Source: Prolixibacteraceae bacterium JC049 (GTDB taxonomy: Bacteria > Bacteroidota > Bacteroidia > Bacteroidales > Prolixibacteraceae). Taken from it: 64,000 bases of DNA. Made by a program: the position numbers and the translations under genes. Shown piece by piece: positions 44,228 through 52,670 of the stretch. Each line of letters begins with the position of its first letter. Within the stretch, counting starts at the first letter, position 1. Below the pieces are notes generated by a model. The model was not told the origin of the DNA and ran no database searches. It saw only the letters and a list, made by a program, of their open reading frames with translations. The stretch covers positions 838,330 through 902,329 of the forward strand of contig SACZ01000003.1 in the NCBI GenBank assembly GCA_023369685.1. The letters are read 5' to 3'.

Positions 44228-46033
44228 TTAATATCCAGGGTTCTGAACCAATTTAGGGTTCTGGTCAATGGCATTTTGAGGAATTGGATTCATGTACTGC
44301 TTCAAGTTGAACTTGGCTTTCCATTTTTTCTCCTCTTCCACGCTGTATACCCATACGCCAGAGTTGTCGGCTGGCTTGCTATTGCGAATTACCATGTTGT
44401 GACGCTGCTTGTTCATCACATCTTCGGCAATTTTCCAACGTTTGTTATCCCAGTAGCGCTTGTCTTCGAAACAAAGCTCTACACGACGCTCACGACGAAT
44501 AGCTTTGCGCATCTCTTCTTTGGATAAACCTGCTTTCAAATCAGGAATTCCTGCTCTTTGGCGAACTTGGTTTACTGCACTGTAAACCGATGCATTAGGA
44601 CCCACTGCTTCGTTTTGCGCTTCGGCATATCCCAATAGGATTTCGGCATAACGATAGAAAATGAAGTTCTGACCACTGGCATCGCTTGCAGGAGCAGCAT
44701 CCGGATTCAGCTTTTTCTTCTGGTAGTATCCCGAATCACCTACGTCGGTTTTACCGGCAAGGTCAATTTGATTGGTTCTGTCCGGATTAGAATAAGTCTG
44801 ATCGATACGCGTATAGATCACGTCTGCCTTAGGCATCCAGTCTAGCTTGTAAGTAGCACCATCGAATACAATGAAATCGTAGAAACGCTTCTCGCGACCC
44901 ACATATGGCTTTTGTGGATCATATCCTGAAGTAGGATCGGTGATCTCTTTACCATTAGCCATGCAGAACTGGTCGACCAATTCTTGAGTCGGGTTGTAGT
45001 TACCCCAACACATGTACTGTCCCAGTACGTAAGTTGGTCCACCACGACGTTCGTAGTCGTTACCCAACCAAGGCGCACCTGCAATATGCTGACGATCCCA
45101 GATTACCTCGTTGTTATATTCGTTCGATTCGCGCCAAAGGTTGGCCAAATCGTTGAATAGTCCGTAAGGCTGTCCATTTCCGTAAGTATCGATGAACTTC
45201 TTGAAAGTAGCTGCAGCAGTAGCATAGCGTGCCGGACTGGCAGTGGCAAAGTGAACCATGTTTTGTGGATCGGCCAAATAAGAGCTACCACTATTGAATA
45301 GCGGACTGGCAGCGAAAAGCTGTAACCAACCTTTCAAAGCCATAGCGGCACCAATTGTTGCGCGTCCAGCATTAGAATTACCATTATTGTATTTTACCTG
45401 CAAGTTATTGTTGGTAATAATGGCATCCAATTCAGCAATAATAAAGTTGAATGTATCTTCGAAAGAAGAACGAGCCACACGCAACTCTTCTTGCGACATA
45501 GTACTTCTGTCCAATGGTTTTGTAATAAGTGGTAAACCACCATAGTGCATAAATGCTACACTGTAAATGTAAGCACGAATAAAGGACGCTTCGTCTTTGC
45601 GCTTCTTGTAGAACTCTTCGCTAAAGTTGCCTTTGTTCTCTTCCAGTTTGGCCAAGAAGGCATTACATTTTCTTAGCTTCTTGTATACATCGTGCCATGC
45701 ATACCCCATTGTAGGACCATGCGTTCCGTGCCATGGACCACCCGTACTGGTAGCAGGTACGTTACATACCCCTACACGCCACTGCGATGCAGTGTAGTAG
45801 TGACTGATGTTGTAGTCGTCGGTATAGTAACCCAGCTGCTCTGTCTCTTTGTACGGAGAAACCAGGTTCGTATAGATATCGTTTAGGTAAATGTCGGCAT
45901 TTGCTTCATTGGCCCAAATGGTTTGGTCGGTAAGGTTTGCCTTGTTTTCGTTTTCCAAAAAGTCCTCACAGCCAGTTAATCCAACCAACAAAATGAATGC
46001 AGATAACATTATTGGGTTTAAAATCTTCTTCAT
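44228..46033 (-). CDS. susD-like: SusD/RagB-family surface lipoprotein
   Basis: A 601-aa outer-membrane lipoprotein with the SPII site LVGLTGC (Cys22), then the family start EDFLENENKANLT. SusD proteins form the lid over a SusC channel and bind the incoming glycan or peptide. The N-terminal TPR-like part (about 60-330) and the C-terminal RagB/SusD domain with YRYAEILLGYAEAQNEA and the RRERRVELCFEDKRYWD block are both complete. It follows the SusC gene by 19 bp on the minus strand and ends in a terminator. The ligand cannot be read from the sequence; no glycoside hydrolase is in the same operon. Confidence 0.95.
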   Translation of the reverse strand: MKKILNPIMLSAFILLVGLTGCEDFLENENKANLTDQTIWANEANADIYLNDIYTNLVSPYKETEQLGYYTDDYNISHYYTASQWRVGVCNVPATSTGGPWHGTHGPTMGYAWHDVYKKLRKCNAFLAKLEENKGNFSEEFYKKRKDEASFIRAYIYSVAFMHYGGLPLITKPLDRSTMSQEELRVARSSFEDTFNFIIAELDAIITNNNLQVKYNNGNSNAGRATIGAAMALKGWLQLFAASPLFNSGSSYLADPQNMVHFATASPARYATAAATFKKFIDTYGNGQPYGLFNDLANLWRESNEYNNEVIWDRQHIAGAPWLGNDYERRGGPTYVLGQYMCWGNYNPTQELVDQFCMANGKEITDPTSGYDPQKPYVGREKRFYDFIVFDGATYKLDWMPKADVIYTRIDQTYSNPDRTNQIDLAGKTDVGDSGYYQKKKLNPDAAPASDASGQNFIFYRYAEILLGYAEAQNEAVGPNASVYSAVNQVRQRAGIPDLKAGLSKEEMRKAIRRERRVELCFEDKRYWDNKRWKIAEDVMNKQRHNMVIRNSKPADNSGVWVYSVEEEKKWKAKFNLKQYMNPIPQNAIDQNPKLVQNPGY

Positions 46034-46052
46034 AATTTAATCTGTTAAGAGG

Positions 46053-49000
46053 TTAGAATGTTACATCGATACCGAATGATACTTGCTTCATTACCGGGTA
46101 AGCTGTTTCCAATCCGTTGTAACCAGCTTCCGGATCGATGTGCTTAATCTTACTATATGTAAGCAGGTTTTGACCAGAGAAGTAACAACGTACATTGTTT
46201 AAGCCCAGTTTCGAAGTAATCGTTTTAGGTAATGTGTATCCAACGATTAATGTCTTCAAACGAAGGAATCCGGTATCTCTCATCCAGAAATCACTGTTCT
46301 TCTTGTTGTTTCCGGTAGGAGATGGAGTAGTGCGAGGGTATTTCGCTTTCTTCTGATTGTCAGGTGTCCATCTGTTTTTGTAGAATTCGTTACCGAAGCT
46401 ACTACCATTCACATCGAAAGGAACAGTCTGGAACTGACGAATATTGATGGTTGAAAGTGCCGATCCCTGGAAGAATGCCGAAATATCGAAGTTTTTCCAA
46501 CGGATATCAGCTGTTAAACCATAGGTAAGCAATGGATACTGACTTGGGTAACCAATGCGGGTAAGGTCGTGTGAGTCGATTTTTCCATCAGGCTTTCCTT
46601 CTGGTCCACTGATATCGGCATAACGAATATCACCAGGATGCAATTCACCAAACTGTTCTACGTTGTATCCATCTTCAGCATTGATGATACCATCTTTATT
46701 CTTGTCATCATCGGTAGAGAATAATCCTAACGACTTATAACCAAACTGAGTTCTGAATGGTTTTCCAACACGATTACGGTTTGGATTATTTGCTTCCGCT
46801 TCGGTCTGGAATACCTCAATCATCTTGTTCTTTGCGTAAGAGACGTTTCCTGAAAGGTTTACCTCTAGGTCTTTGTTGAATTTCTTTGTTCCACCAATTA
46901 CCAATTCGAAACCATTGTTCTTCATCTCTCCTTTGTTCTCCTGCGACAGACGCAAGCCATATTCCAATGGAAGGGTTACATCTGGCTGAAGCAACATACC
47001 TGTTCTGTCTTCGTGGAAGAAATCGAACTCTACATTCAATAAACCATTCCAAAGGTTCATATCGAAACCGATGTCGTATTTAGTAGAAATCTCCCATGTA
47101 ATATTGGGATTCGCTTCTAGGTCGACCCATGCTCCCTGTACAATTTTACCACCGAAAGCATATGCATAGCTGTTCAGATTGTATCCTGAAAGGTACTGGA
47201 ATGGGCTACCTGCAAGGTTACCCGACTTACCCCATGAAGCTCTTAGCTTGAAGTTGTCCAGGTAATCGAATGAGCTCATGAAATCTTCTTCAGACAAACG
47301 CCATGCAGCAGAAACCGATGGGAAATATCCCCAGCGTTTCCCTGGAGCAAAGTAGTAGTGTCCGTCGTAACGACCAGAAGTTTCAAACGAGTATTTTCCT
47401 TTATAGTTATAAGTTAAACGGTAAACGTAACCAATTTCGCTACCTGTTTCCGACTTACCCGAGTTATCGAAGTCATCTTTATCGGAGCTACCCATGTTTA
47501 GCTCATCGGTTTCCAATTGGAAATTTTTACGGTATGCACTAAAGCGATCGTACTTTTTCTCGCGTGCTTCGGCAACCAACAAACCAGTTACACTATGATC
47601 GCCAAATGAGCGACTATAGTTCAAGAAAGCCTGATAAGTATAGTTGAACCAACGTCTGTTTTTCTGATTCAAATAACGATACAACTTAGAGCTACCTTCC
47701 TGAGTGGTTAAGGCAGTGGTGTAAGTATAAGGCTTTTTGTCCAGATTGATGTTGTAGTAAGTGAATGGTATGTGCCACTCTTTCTCCCACTCGGTAGTCG
47801 GGTCGTAACTGAATACACCTTTAAAGCTCAATCCTTTTATGAAAGGAAGTTCTTGCTCTAAATAGAATGATCCCAGTAGTGTACTTTTTTCTCTACGGCG
47901 GTAACCGTCTGACTTAAGTGCGGCAACAGGTGAGCTGGATGATGATTCTCCCCATTTGTCTCCGCCTGGGTAAACCAACGATTGAGCCGGGCTAAACTTA
48001 TAAAGAGAACGGAAGATATTACCAGCACCCGGGTCAAGGTCGTTGGTGTGCTCCAATGCACCGTGCAACTTCATTCCTACCTTAGTGGTTTTGGTTGCTT
48101 GCATCGCTAAACTGATGTTGTAGTTGTAGCGCTTGTAGTTCACCTTATCGAAAATACCTTTCTGGTCGTAGTAACCCAATCCGGCGTGGTAGCTCAGGTT
48201 ATCGTTTCCACCGCTTAACTCTAAGTTGTGACTTTGTACCGGAATATTGCTGTTGAATACATCGGTGAAGTCTGAGTTAGGGTATTTCCATGGATCTTCG
48301 GCATGAAGCTTATCGTAATTTTTAATCAATTCTGGATTTACCGGAGGTGTTTTCCCATTTGGATTAATGTTGAAGTAGCCTTCGTTCTGCATTTCCAAAT
48401 ACTGACGGGCATTAACCATGTCAGGAATATTGGTTGGATTCTGGAATCCGTAAGATGTGCTTAGGCGAACAACCGGACGACCTTTTTTACCGTTTTTAGT
48501 GGTGATAAGGATTACACCGTTTGCTCCACCAATACCATAAGGTGCTACGGCAGCTGCATCTTTTAAGACAGTAATCGACTCGATTGTAGAAGGATCTACC
48601 TGACGAATATTGTTACGCTTTACTCCGTCGACAACCACAAGAGGACTACTGTTTCCTGTAGTTACAACTCCACGAATGTGGATCTCAGGATCATCTTCTC
48701 CCGGCTTTTCACCGTTTGGACGCATACTGATACCCGACAAACGACCAGCCATGGCTTGTGAGATGTTGTTTACCGGAACACGTGCCAGTTTTTCTCCTTT
48801 TACAGTACTGATAGAACCTGTTACAGTTGTCTTCTTCTGAACACCGTAACCTACAGCAACTACCTCTTCTAGGCCAATTGCATCTTCTTCCAATACAATG
48901 TTAATGGATGATTGACCAGCAATTTCAGCTTCAGCTGATTTCATTCCTACGAATGAGAAAAGCAAAGTTTTGGCTTTTGCAGGCAAAGTTAGTTTGTAGT

Positions 49001-49499
49001 TTCCATCAATATCGGTAGTGATACCAATGGTTGTTCCCTTAACGATAACCGAAACTCCCGGAAGGCTTTCTCCGTTCTTATCGGTTACTTTTCCGCTAAC
49101 GGTTTTCTTTTCTTGTTGAACTGCATTGGCCAACTTACTTTTTGATAGCAATACCTGTTTGTCCATTACCATGTATCGTACATTGGTATCTTTAAACAAG
49201 TGAGCCAATACATCATCAAGGGATTTGCTGCTCATGGCAACATCCACTTTACGATTTACATCTACCACCTTAGTGTTGTAGAAGAAGTGTACATCGGTTT
49301 GTTTTTCTAATTCTTCAAAAACATTCTCGATAGTCGCATTTTTCATTTTAAGGCTAACAGTTGCCTTTTGCGAATAAGTGTTTGTGGCATAAAGCTGTAT
49401 GATGCTTACCATAAACAAAACAATTCCAATTTTCATAATTCGCATTGTTTTTCTAAGTGCATAGCTATCAAATAGCCAGCATCCTAAATTTTTTTTCAT
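46053..49499 (-). CDS. susC-like: SusC/RagA-family TonB-dependent transporter with STN domain
   Basis: A 1148-aa outer-membrane transporter. An N-terminal signal segment (KIGIVLFMVSIIQLYA) is followed by an STN domain (about 50-110, NATIENVFEELEKQTDVHF), which receives or passes signals to a FecR-type anti-sigma. Then come a carboxypeptidase-regulatory-like beta-sandwich (about 135-215, VSGKVTDKNGESLPGVSV), the LEEVVAVGYG segment, the plug (VVVDGVKRNNIRQVDPSTIESI is in it) and a long beta-barrel ending in FGIDVTF. The STN domain and the upstream fecR and sigma genes show that expression is substrate-induced. It forms a complex with the SusD protein encoded just downstream. Confidence 0.95.
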   Translation of the reverse strand: MKKNLGCWLFDSYALRKTMRIMKIGIVLFMVSIIQLYATNTYSQKATVSLKMKNATIENVFEELEKQTDVHFFYNTKVVDVNRKVDVAMSSKSLDDVLAHLFKDTNVRYMVMDKQVLLSKSKLANAVQQEKKTVSGKVTDKNGESLPGVSVIVKGTTIGITTDIDGNYKLTLPAKAKTLLFSFVGMKSAEAEIAGQSSINIVLEEDAIGLEEVVAVGYGVQKKTTVTGSISTVKGEKLARVPVNNISQAMAGRLSGISMRPNGEKPGEDDPEIHIRGVVTTGNSSPLVVVDGVKRNNIRQVDPSTIESITVLKDAAAVAPYGIGGANGVILITTKNGKKGRPVVRLSTSYGFQNPTNIPDMVNARQYLEMQNEGYFNINPNGKTPPVNPELIKNYDKLHAEDPWKYPNSDFTDVFNSNIPVQSHNLELSGGNDNLSYHAGLGYYDQKGIFDKVNYKRYNYNISLAMQATKTTKVGMKLHGALEHTNDLDPGAGNIFRSLYKFSPAQSLVYPGGDKWGESSSSSPVAALKSDGYRRREKSTLLGSFYLEQELPFIKGLSFKGVFSYDPTTEWEKEWHIPFTYYNINLDKKPYTYTTALTTQEGSSKLYRYLNQKNRRWFNYTYQAFLNYSRSFGDHSVTGLLVAEAREKKYDRFSAYRKNFQLETDELNMGSSDKDDFDNSGKSETGSEIGYVYRLTYNYKGKYSFETSGRYDGHYYFAPGKRWGYFPSVSAAWRLSEEDFMSSFDYLDNFKLRASWGKSGNLAGSPFQYLSGYNLNSYAYAFGGKIVQGAWVDLEANPNITWEISTKYDIGFDMNLWNGLLNVEFDFFHEDRTGMLLQPDVTLPLEYGLRLSQENKGEMKNNGFELVIGGTKKFNKDLEVNLSGNVSYAKNKMIEVFQTEAEANNPNRNRVGKPFRTQFGYKSLGLFSTDDDKNKDGIINAEDGYNVEQFGELHPGDIRYADISGPEGKPDGKIDSHDLTRIGYPSQYPLLTYGLTADIRWKNFDISAFFQGSALSTINIRQFQTVPFDVNGSSFGNEFYKNRWTPDNQKKAKYPRTTPSPTGNNKKNSDFWMRDTGFLRLKTLIVGYTLPKTITSKLGLNNVRCYFSGQNLLTYSKIKHIDPEAGYNGLETAYPVMKQVSFGIDVTF

Positions 49500-49512
49500 A
49501 AATTTGAATGGA

Positions 49513-49586
49513 TTTAGGTTAAACTTATTTTCGGAGTTTAATCTTTTAGTAAGCAGGAAGGCGCGGCATCGCTTTCCTGTTTTTTT
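49513..49586 (+). ncRNA. putative antisense RNA to the susC leader (DonS-like)
   Basis: Predicted only. A Bacteroidota-type -7 box TAAATTTG (49499-49506, pattern TAnnTTTG) on the plus strand is followed by a strong intrinsic terminator ending at 49586. That would give an RNA of about 74 nt opposite the susC leader. Antisense RNAs at this position are known for susC genes of Bacteroides (DonS type). No good -33 TTTG was seen. Confidence 0.35.
49554..49586 (+). terminator. plus-strand intrinsic terminator in the fecR-susC gap
   Basis: Arms CAGGAAGGCG (49554-49563) and CGCTTTCCTG (49570-49579) pair 10 bp with one G-U, followed by seven T. The T run and the G-U pair both favour the plus strand, opposite to the flanking genes. 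Confidence 0.75.
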
Positions 49587-49600
49587 GTTATTTCTAGTTG

Positions 49601-50620
49601 TTACTTTTTGCTAATCACCACCTTTCTTTTTAAGTAAATTCCATTAGTAGTATTTCTTCGATCTATAATTTTTGTTTTAATGGGTGCAGTAATCTCCAGA
49701 AAGTGAAGTACGTTTTCTAACGATTCGTTCTTAAGTGTTCCGAAGAATAGTACGTCGTTTAAGCCTTTGGCATGAATTTCTACATCGATATTGTAATAGG
49801 CTTCCAGTTTCTGAGCCATATCGGCCAATGGGTCGTGGTTGAAAGTGAGTACACCATTCATCCATGCGGTATAGTTTTCCACTTTTACCTCTTCGATATG
49901 GTATTTGTTGCTCGATTTTAAATAAGTGAAGCGCTGGCTAGGCTTCAGTTCACTCACCTCTTTGTTTGATTTGGTGAGTACCTGAACAGCTCCCTCTTCC
50001 AATACCACGAACTCTCTTTCGTTGTAAGGATAGTTGGAAGCATCGAATCGGGTTCCCAGTACTTTTATGTTGAAATGGCTTAAGTGCAAGATGAATGGAC
50101 GTTCTTTGTTTTTAGCCACATCGAAGAATGCTTCGCCGGTAAGATTCACAAGGCGTTTGTTTGGATCGTTCTGATGAAATACAATTTTCGATTCGGCATT
50201 TAACCAACCAGAAGTGCCATCGGGTAGGTAGAACTTCGTTTTCACTCCTTTGGGTGAAGTAATCTCCACAGGAGCTGCGGCAGCAAATTGTTCCTGAGTT
50301 TGTTCTTTAGGCCATAATGTGTAAATCATTAATGGAAGTAGCAAAACGGCTGCAATTCTATAGTAGAAATGAAGCACTCTGTTTCGTGTAGTAGATTGCT
50401 GTGATGCATGAATACGTTGGTGCAACTTCAGCAAAATACGATTGTGGTTTGGCTGTTGCTCTCGTGAACTTCCATCCTCGTTCTTCCACAGTTGATGCAA
50501 CTGTTGCTTTAGCTCATGGTCTTTGCTTTTCGAGCTAAAAAGTGCATCCACTTCGAGTTTGTCTTCCAACGAATGTTTGTTGGCCCAGTATCTATCCAAT
50601 GAATTATTCTGTCTGTCCAT
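49601..50620 (-). CDS. FecR-family anti-sigma factor
   Basis: A 339-aa inner-membrane regulator. The cytoplasmic N-terminus (about 1-80) binds the ECF sigma factor, one membrane helix is at about 85-105 (RIAAVLLLPLMIYTLW), then the periplasmic FecR domain (about 110-215, ITSPKGVKTKFYLPDGTSGWLNAESKI is in it) and the C-terminal STN-like domain (about 255-330, FNHDPLADMAQKLEAYYNI) that receives the signal from the SusC STN domain. It lies between the sigma gene (76 bp upstream) and susC (101 bp downstream), the standard order for this circuit. Confidence 0.93.
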   Translation of the reverse strand: MDRQNNSLDRYWANKHSLEDKLEVDALFSSKSKDHELKQQLHQLWKNEDGSSREQQPNHNRILLKLHQRIHASQQSTTRNRVLHFYYRIAAVLLLPLMIYTLWPKEQTQEQFAAAAPVEITSPKGVKTKFYLPDGTSGWLNAESKIVFHQNDPNKRLVNLTGEAFFDVAKNKERPFILHLSHFNIKVLGTRFDASNYPYNEREFVVLEEGAVQVLTKSNKEVSELKPSQRFTYLKSSNKYHIEEVKVENYTAWMNGVLTFNHDPLADMAQKLEAYYNIDVEIHAKGLNDVLFFGTLKNESLENVLHFLEITAPIKTKIIDRRNTTNGIYLKRKVVISKK

Positions 50621-50696
50621 TTTTTCTCTTAATTCATAGGTAATACTGCTGAAAAACGAAAAGTACCATTGGCGATGTTTATTTTCTTAATTTTTT

Positions 50697-51353
50697 TCAT
50701 CTGCGATTGTTTTTTAGTGTAGTTAATTCCTTGTTACTGTGTAAGAAGAGGAAGAATAAAAGATCTTTGAATTCTTCTTCATTCAGGTGGTCACGGATGA
50801 ATTTTAGACTGATGACCAGTTGATTCTTTACAGTCTGTTCTGTTATGGTAAGGTGATCGGCAATTTCCTTATTGGTTAATCCTTGTTGTTTGCTCATAAG
50901 AAATATATTTCGACGTTTCTCAGGCAGTTGAGTTATGATTCGGTTTAAACGGGTGATGATTTGCTGATAGGAGAGTTGATTCGATTTGGTGTTGTCGCTA
51001 TAGAGTGCTTCAACAGCAATTTCCTGTAGGTACTTGTCAGCGTAGAGTTTTTTCTTGTAGTGATCTTTGATTAGATTGTATGAGATGGTGAAGATGAATG
51101 ATTGGAACGATCGACTGGTGTCGATTTGATAACGCTTTTCCCAAACTTTGATGAATACCTCTTGTAGAATTTCTTCGGCCAATGAAGAGCTCTTCAATGC
51201 CTTTAGAGCGAATGAATAAAGCTTGCTACTGTACATAGAATACAACGCATCAAAAGCTTTTACATCCCCCTTTTTTAGTTGTCGAAGAATGGTTATTTCA
51301 GTATTCGAATGGTTCAATTTGCTATCCGTTTTTCCGTTTTCAAATATATTCAA
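50697..51353 (-). CDS. ECF-type RNA polymerase sigma factor
   Basis: A 218-aa sigma factor with region 2 at about 30-98 (DALYSMYSSKLYSFALKAL, AEEILQEVFIKVWEKR) and region 4 at about 130-190 (LPEKRRNIFLMSKQQGLTN, IADHLTITEQTVKNQL). It probably directs transcription of the downstream susCD genes when released by the FecR protein. No ATG precedes region 2: the frame opens with TTG at 51353, straight after an in-frame TAA, and the next start-type codon is TTG at 51317. I chose 51353; the exact start is uncertain. Confidence 0.9.
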   Translation of the reverse strand: MNIFENGKTDSKLNHSNTEITILRQLKKGDVKAFDALYSMYSSKLYSFALKALKSSSLAEEILQEVFIKVWEKRYQIDTSRSFQSFIFTISYNLIKDHYKKKLYADKYLQEIAVEALYSDNTKSNQLSYQQIITRLNRIITQLPEKRRNIFLMSKQQGLTNKEIADHLTITEQTVKNQLVISLKFIRDHLNEEEFKDLLFFLFLHSNKELTTLKNNRR

Positions 51354-51465
51354 TTAATTTTCAATAAACCGAAGAGAAAAATCAATAAGAAAATATATTT
51401 TAAGACAGTGTGGGTTTAATTGTTTGTAAAAGAGTAGTTAAGGAGGTGTTTGAAAAATGTTTTTA

Positions 51466-51499
51466 CACAATTTTGAACTCCCTGATCACGATTTTGAAC
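51466..51499 (+). promoter_or_regulatory. two direct repeats CACRATTTTGAAC, 21 bp apart
   Basis: Copies at 51466-51478 (CACAATTTTGAAC) and 51487-51499 (CACGATTTTGAAC) differ by one base. If the -7 box at 51521 is used they lie at about -69 to -36, where an AraC- or LytTR-type activator would bind. The regulator is not known. Confidence 0.5.
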
Positions 51500-51617
51500 T
51501 TGGGTTTGCCGGAAAGTTAATATACTTGCACCAGACGATAATCTCGGTATGAACCGATCGCATGCTTTCTAACTTAAGGAAGAAATTGGGAAGGCAAAAG
51601 CGATATCGTTATGGAAG

Positions 51618-51670
51618 ATCTCCATATACCTTAATCATGTAAAATGGATTGGGTGTATGGAGATTTTTTT
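51618..51670 (+). promoter_or_regulatory. terminator-like leader hairpin, candidate attenuator
   Basis: Arms ATCTCCATATACC (51618-51630) and GGTGTATGGAGAT (51652-51664) pair 13 bp with one G-U, followed by T7, ending 25 bp before the dehydratase ATG. A competing short stem ATGGA / TCCAT (51611-51625) would use part of the first arm. This looks like transcription attenuation of the operon; no known riboswitch was recognised. Confidence 0.55.
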
Positions 51671-51695
51671 ATGCCCGATCAGAAAAAGTGATCAT

Positions 51696-52670
51696 ATGAA
51701 CAAACGTATCGATCGGCACGAAATTCGGGCAGCTTACGACAGGATTAAGGGAGATATTCGACAAACACCTCTGGAGTTCTCACCTGCATTAAGCCGACTT
51801 TCAGGTGCCAATGTTTACCTTAAGATGGAACATCAACAGTTGACCGGTTCATTTAAGTTACGAGGTGTTTGCAATAAGGTAAGGAGCATTGATGAATCGG
51901 ACTTTCAACAACCGTTTTATGCTGCGTCGACTGGAAACCATGCCGCTGCATTTGCCCATTGTGCCAGGCAATTCGGTTTTAAAGGAACGCTATTTCTTCC
52001 AGAGACCATTAGTAGTGTGAAACGAAAAGCTTTAGAGCATTTCGATGTAGAATTGGTGATTCATGGCAAGAATAGCATGGAGGCAGAAGCCAAAGCTACT
52101 GAAACGGCTAAAGCTGAGAATGGTATTTTGATACATCCCTATAACGACAGAGCGATAATTGCAGGGCAAGGGACTATCGGAGTAGAAATTGAGAAACAAT
52201 TGCCTGATGTGAATGCCGTGTTGGCTCCCATTGGCGGTGGCGGTTTAATCTCTGGATTGTGTTCCTACTTTCACAATGAGCGGGTACGAGTGGTTGGTGT
52301 TCAGCCTGAAAAAGCAAGTGAGATGATCGACTCTATCGAGAAAGGTTTTATTGTAGAACCGAGCACTATGACTACCATCTCAGATGCTACAGCCGGAGGA
52401 ATAGAAGCTAACTCACTGACCTTCGAGATATGCCAAAATCAGTTGGATGGTTACCATAGAATTTCCGAGAAAGAGATAGAAGAGGCTATTCTATTTATGG
52501 TGAACGAACACCAGATGATTATTGAAGCGGCGGCGGCATTACCTGTAGCTGCATTGCTTAAGAGCGAGGAGTATAAAGATCAGAATGTGGTTTTAGTACT
52601 GACCGGCAGAAAGATAAATCCAAAATTAATAACCCAAATATTGATGCGCTATGGCAATTGTAATGAGTAA
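51696..52670 (+). CDS. PLP-dependent threonine/serine dehydratase-like enzyme
   Basis: A 324-aa fold-type II PLP enzyme of the IlvA/TdcB/EutB group. The PLP lysine lies in LTGSFKLRGV, the substrate loop is ASTGNHAAA and the phosphate loop is APIGGGGLISG. It lacks the C-terminal regulatory ACT domain, so it resembles the short catabolic dehydratases, serine racemase or hydroxyaspartate dehydratase. The ATG at 51696 (MNKRIDRHEIRAAYDRI) is preferred to the ATG at 51657, which lies in the attenuator hairpin. It overlaps the ornithine-cyclodeaminase-like gene by 20 bp, a pairing also known as EutB/EutC in ectoine degradation and BhcB/BhcD in the beta-hydroxyaspartate cycle. The actual substrate is uncertain. 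Confidence 0.88.
   Translation: MNKRIDRHEIRAAYDRIKGDIRQTPLEFSPALSRLSGANVYLKMEHQQLTGSFKLRGVCNKVRSIDESDFQQPFYAASTGNHAAAFAHCARQFGFKGTLFLPETISSVKRKALEHFDVELVIHGKNSMEAEAKATETAKAENGILIHPYNDRAIIAGQGTIGVEIEKQLPDVNAVLAPIGGGGLISGLCSYFHNERVRVVGVQPEKASEMIDSIEKGFIVEPSTMTTISDATAGGIEANSLTFEICQNQLDGYHRISEKEIEEAILFMVNEHQMIIEAAAALPVAALLKSEEYKDQNVVLVLTGRKINPKLITQILMRYGNCNE

Larger units (their letters stand above)
51354..51695. other. divergent regulatory region, sigma factor / dehydratase
   Basis: 342 bp without a gene. From left to right it holds a pair of 21-bp-spaced direct repeats, a possible -7 box TATACTTG (51521-51528, one mismatch to TAnnTTTG), a small stem TCGGT-ATGA-ACCGA and a terminator-like hairpin just before the dehydratase start. 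The last 150 bp read as an mRNA leader. Confidence 0.5.

Noticed and set aside
51530-51615. Known riboswitch (SAM, TPP, cobalamin, lysine, glycine) in the dehydratase leader
   Set aside because: None of the conserved cores of these classes could be found by eye; only generic stems are visible.
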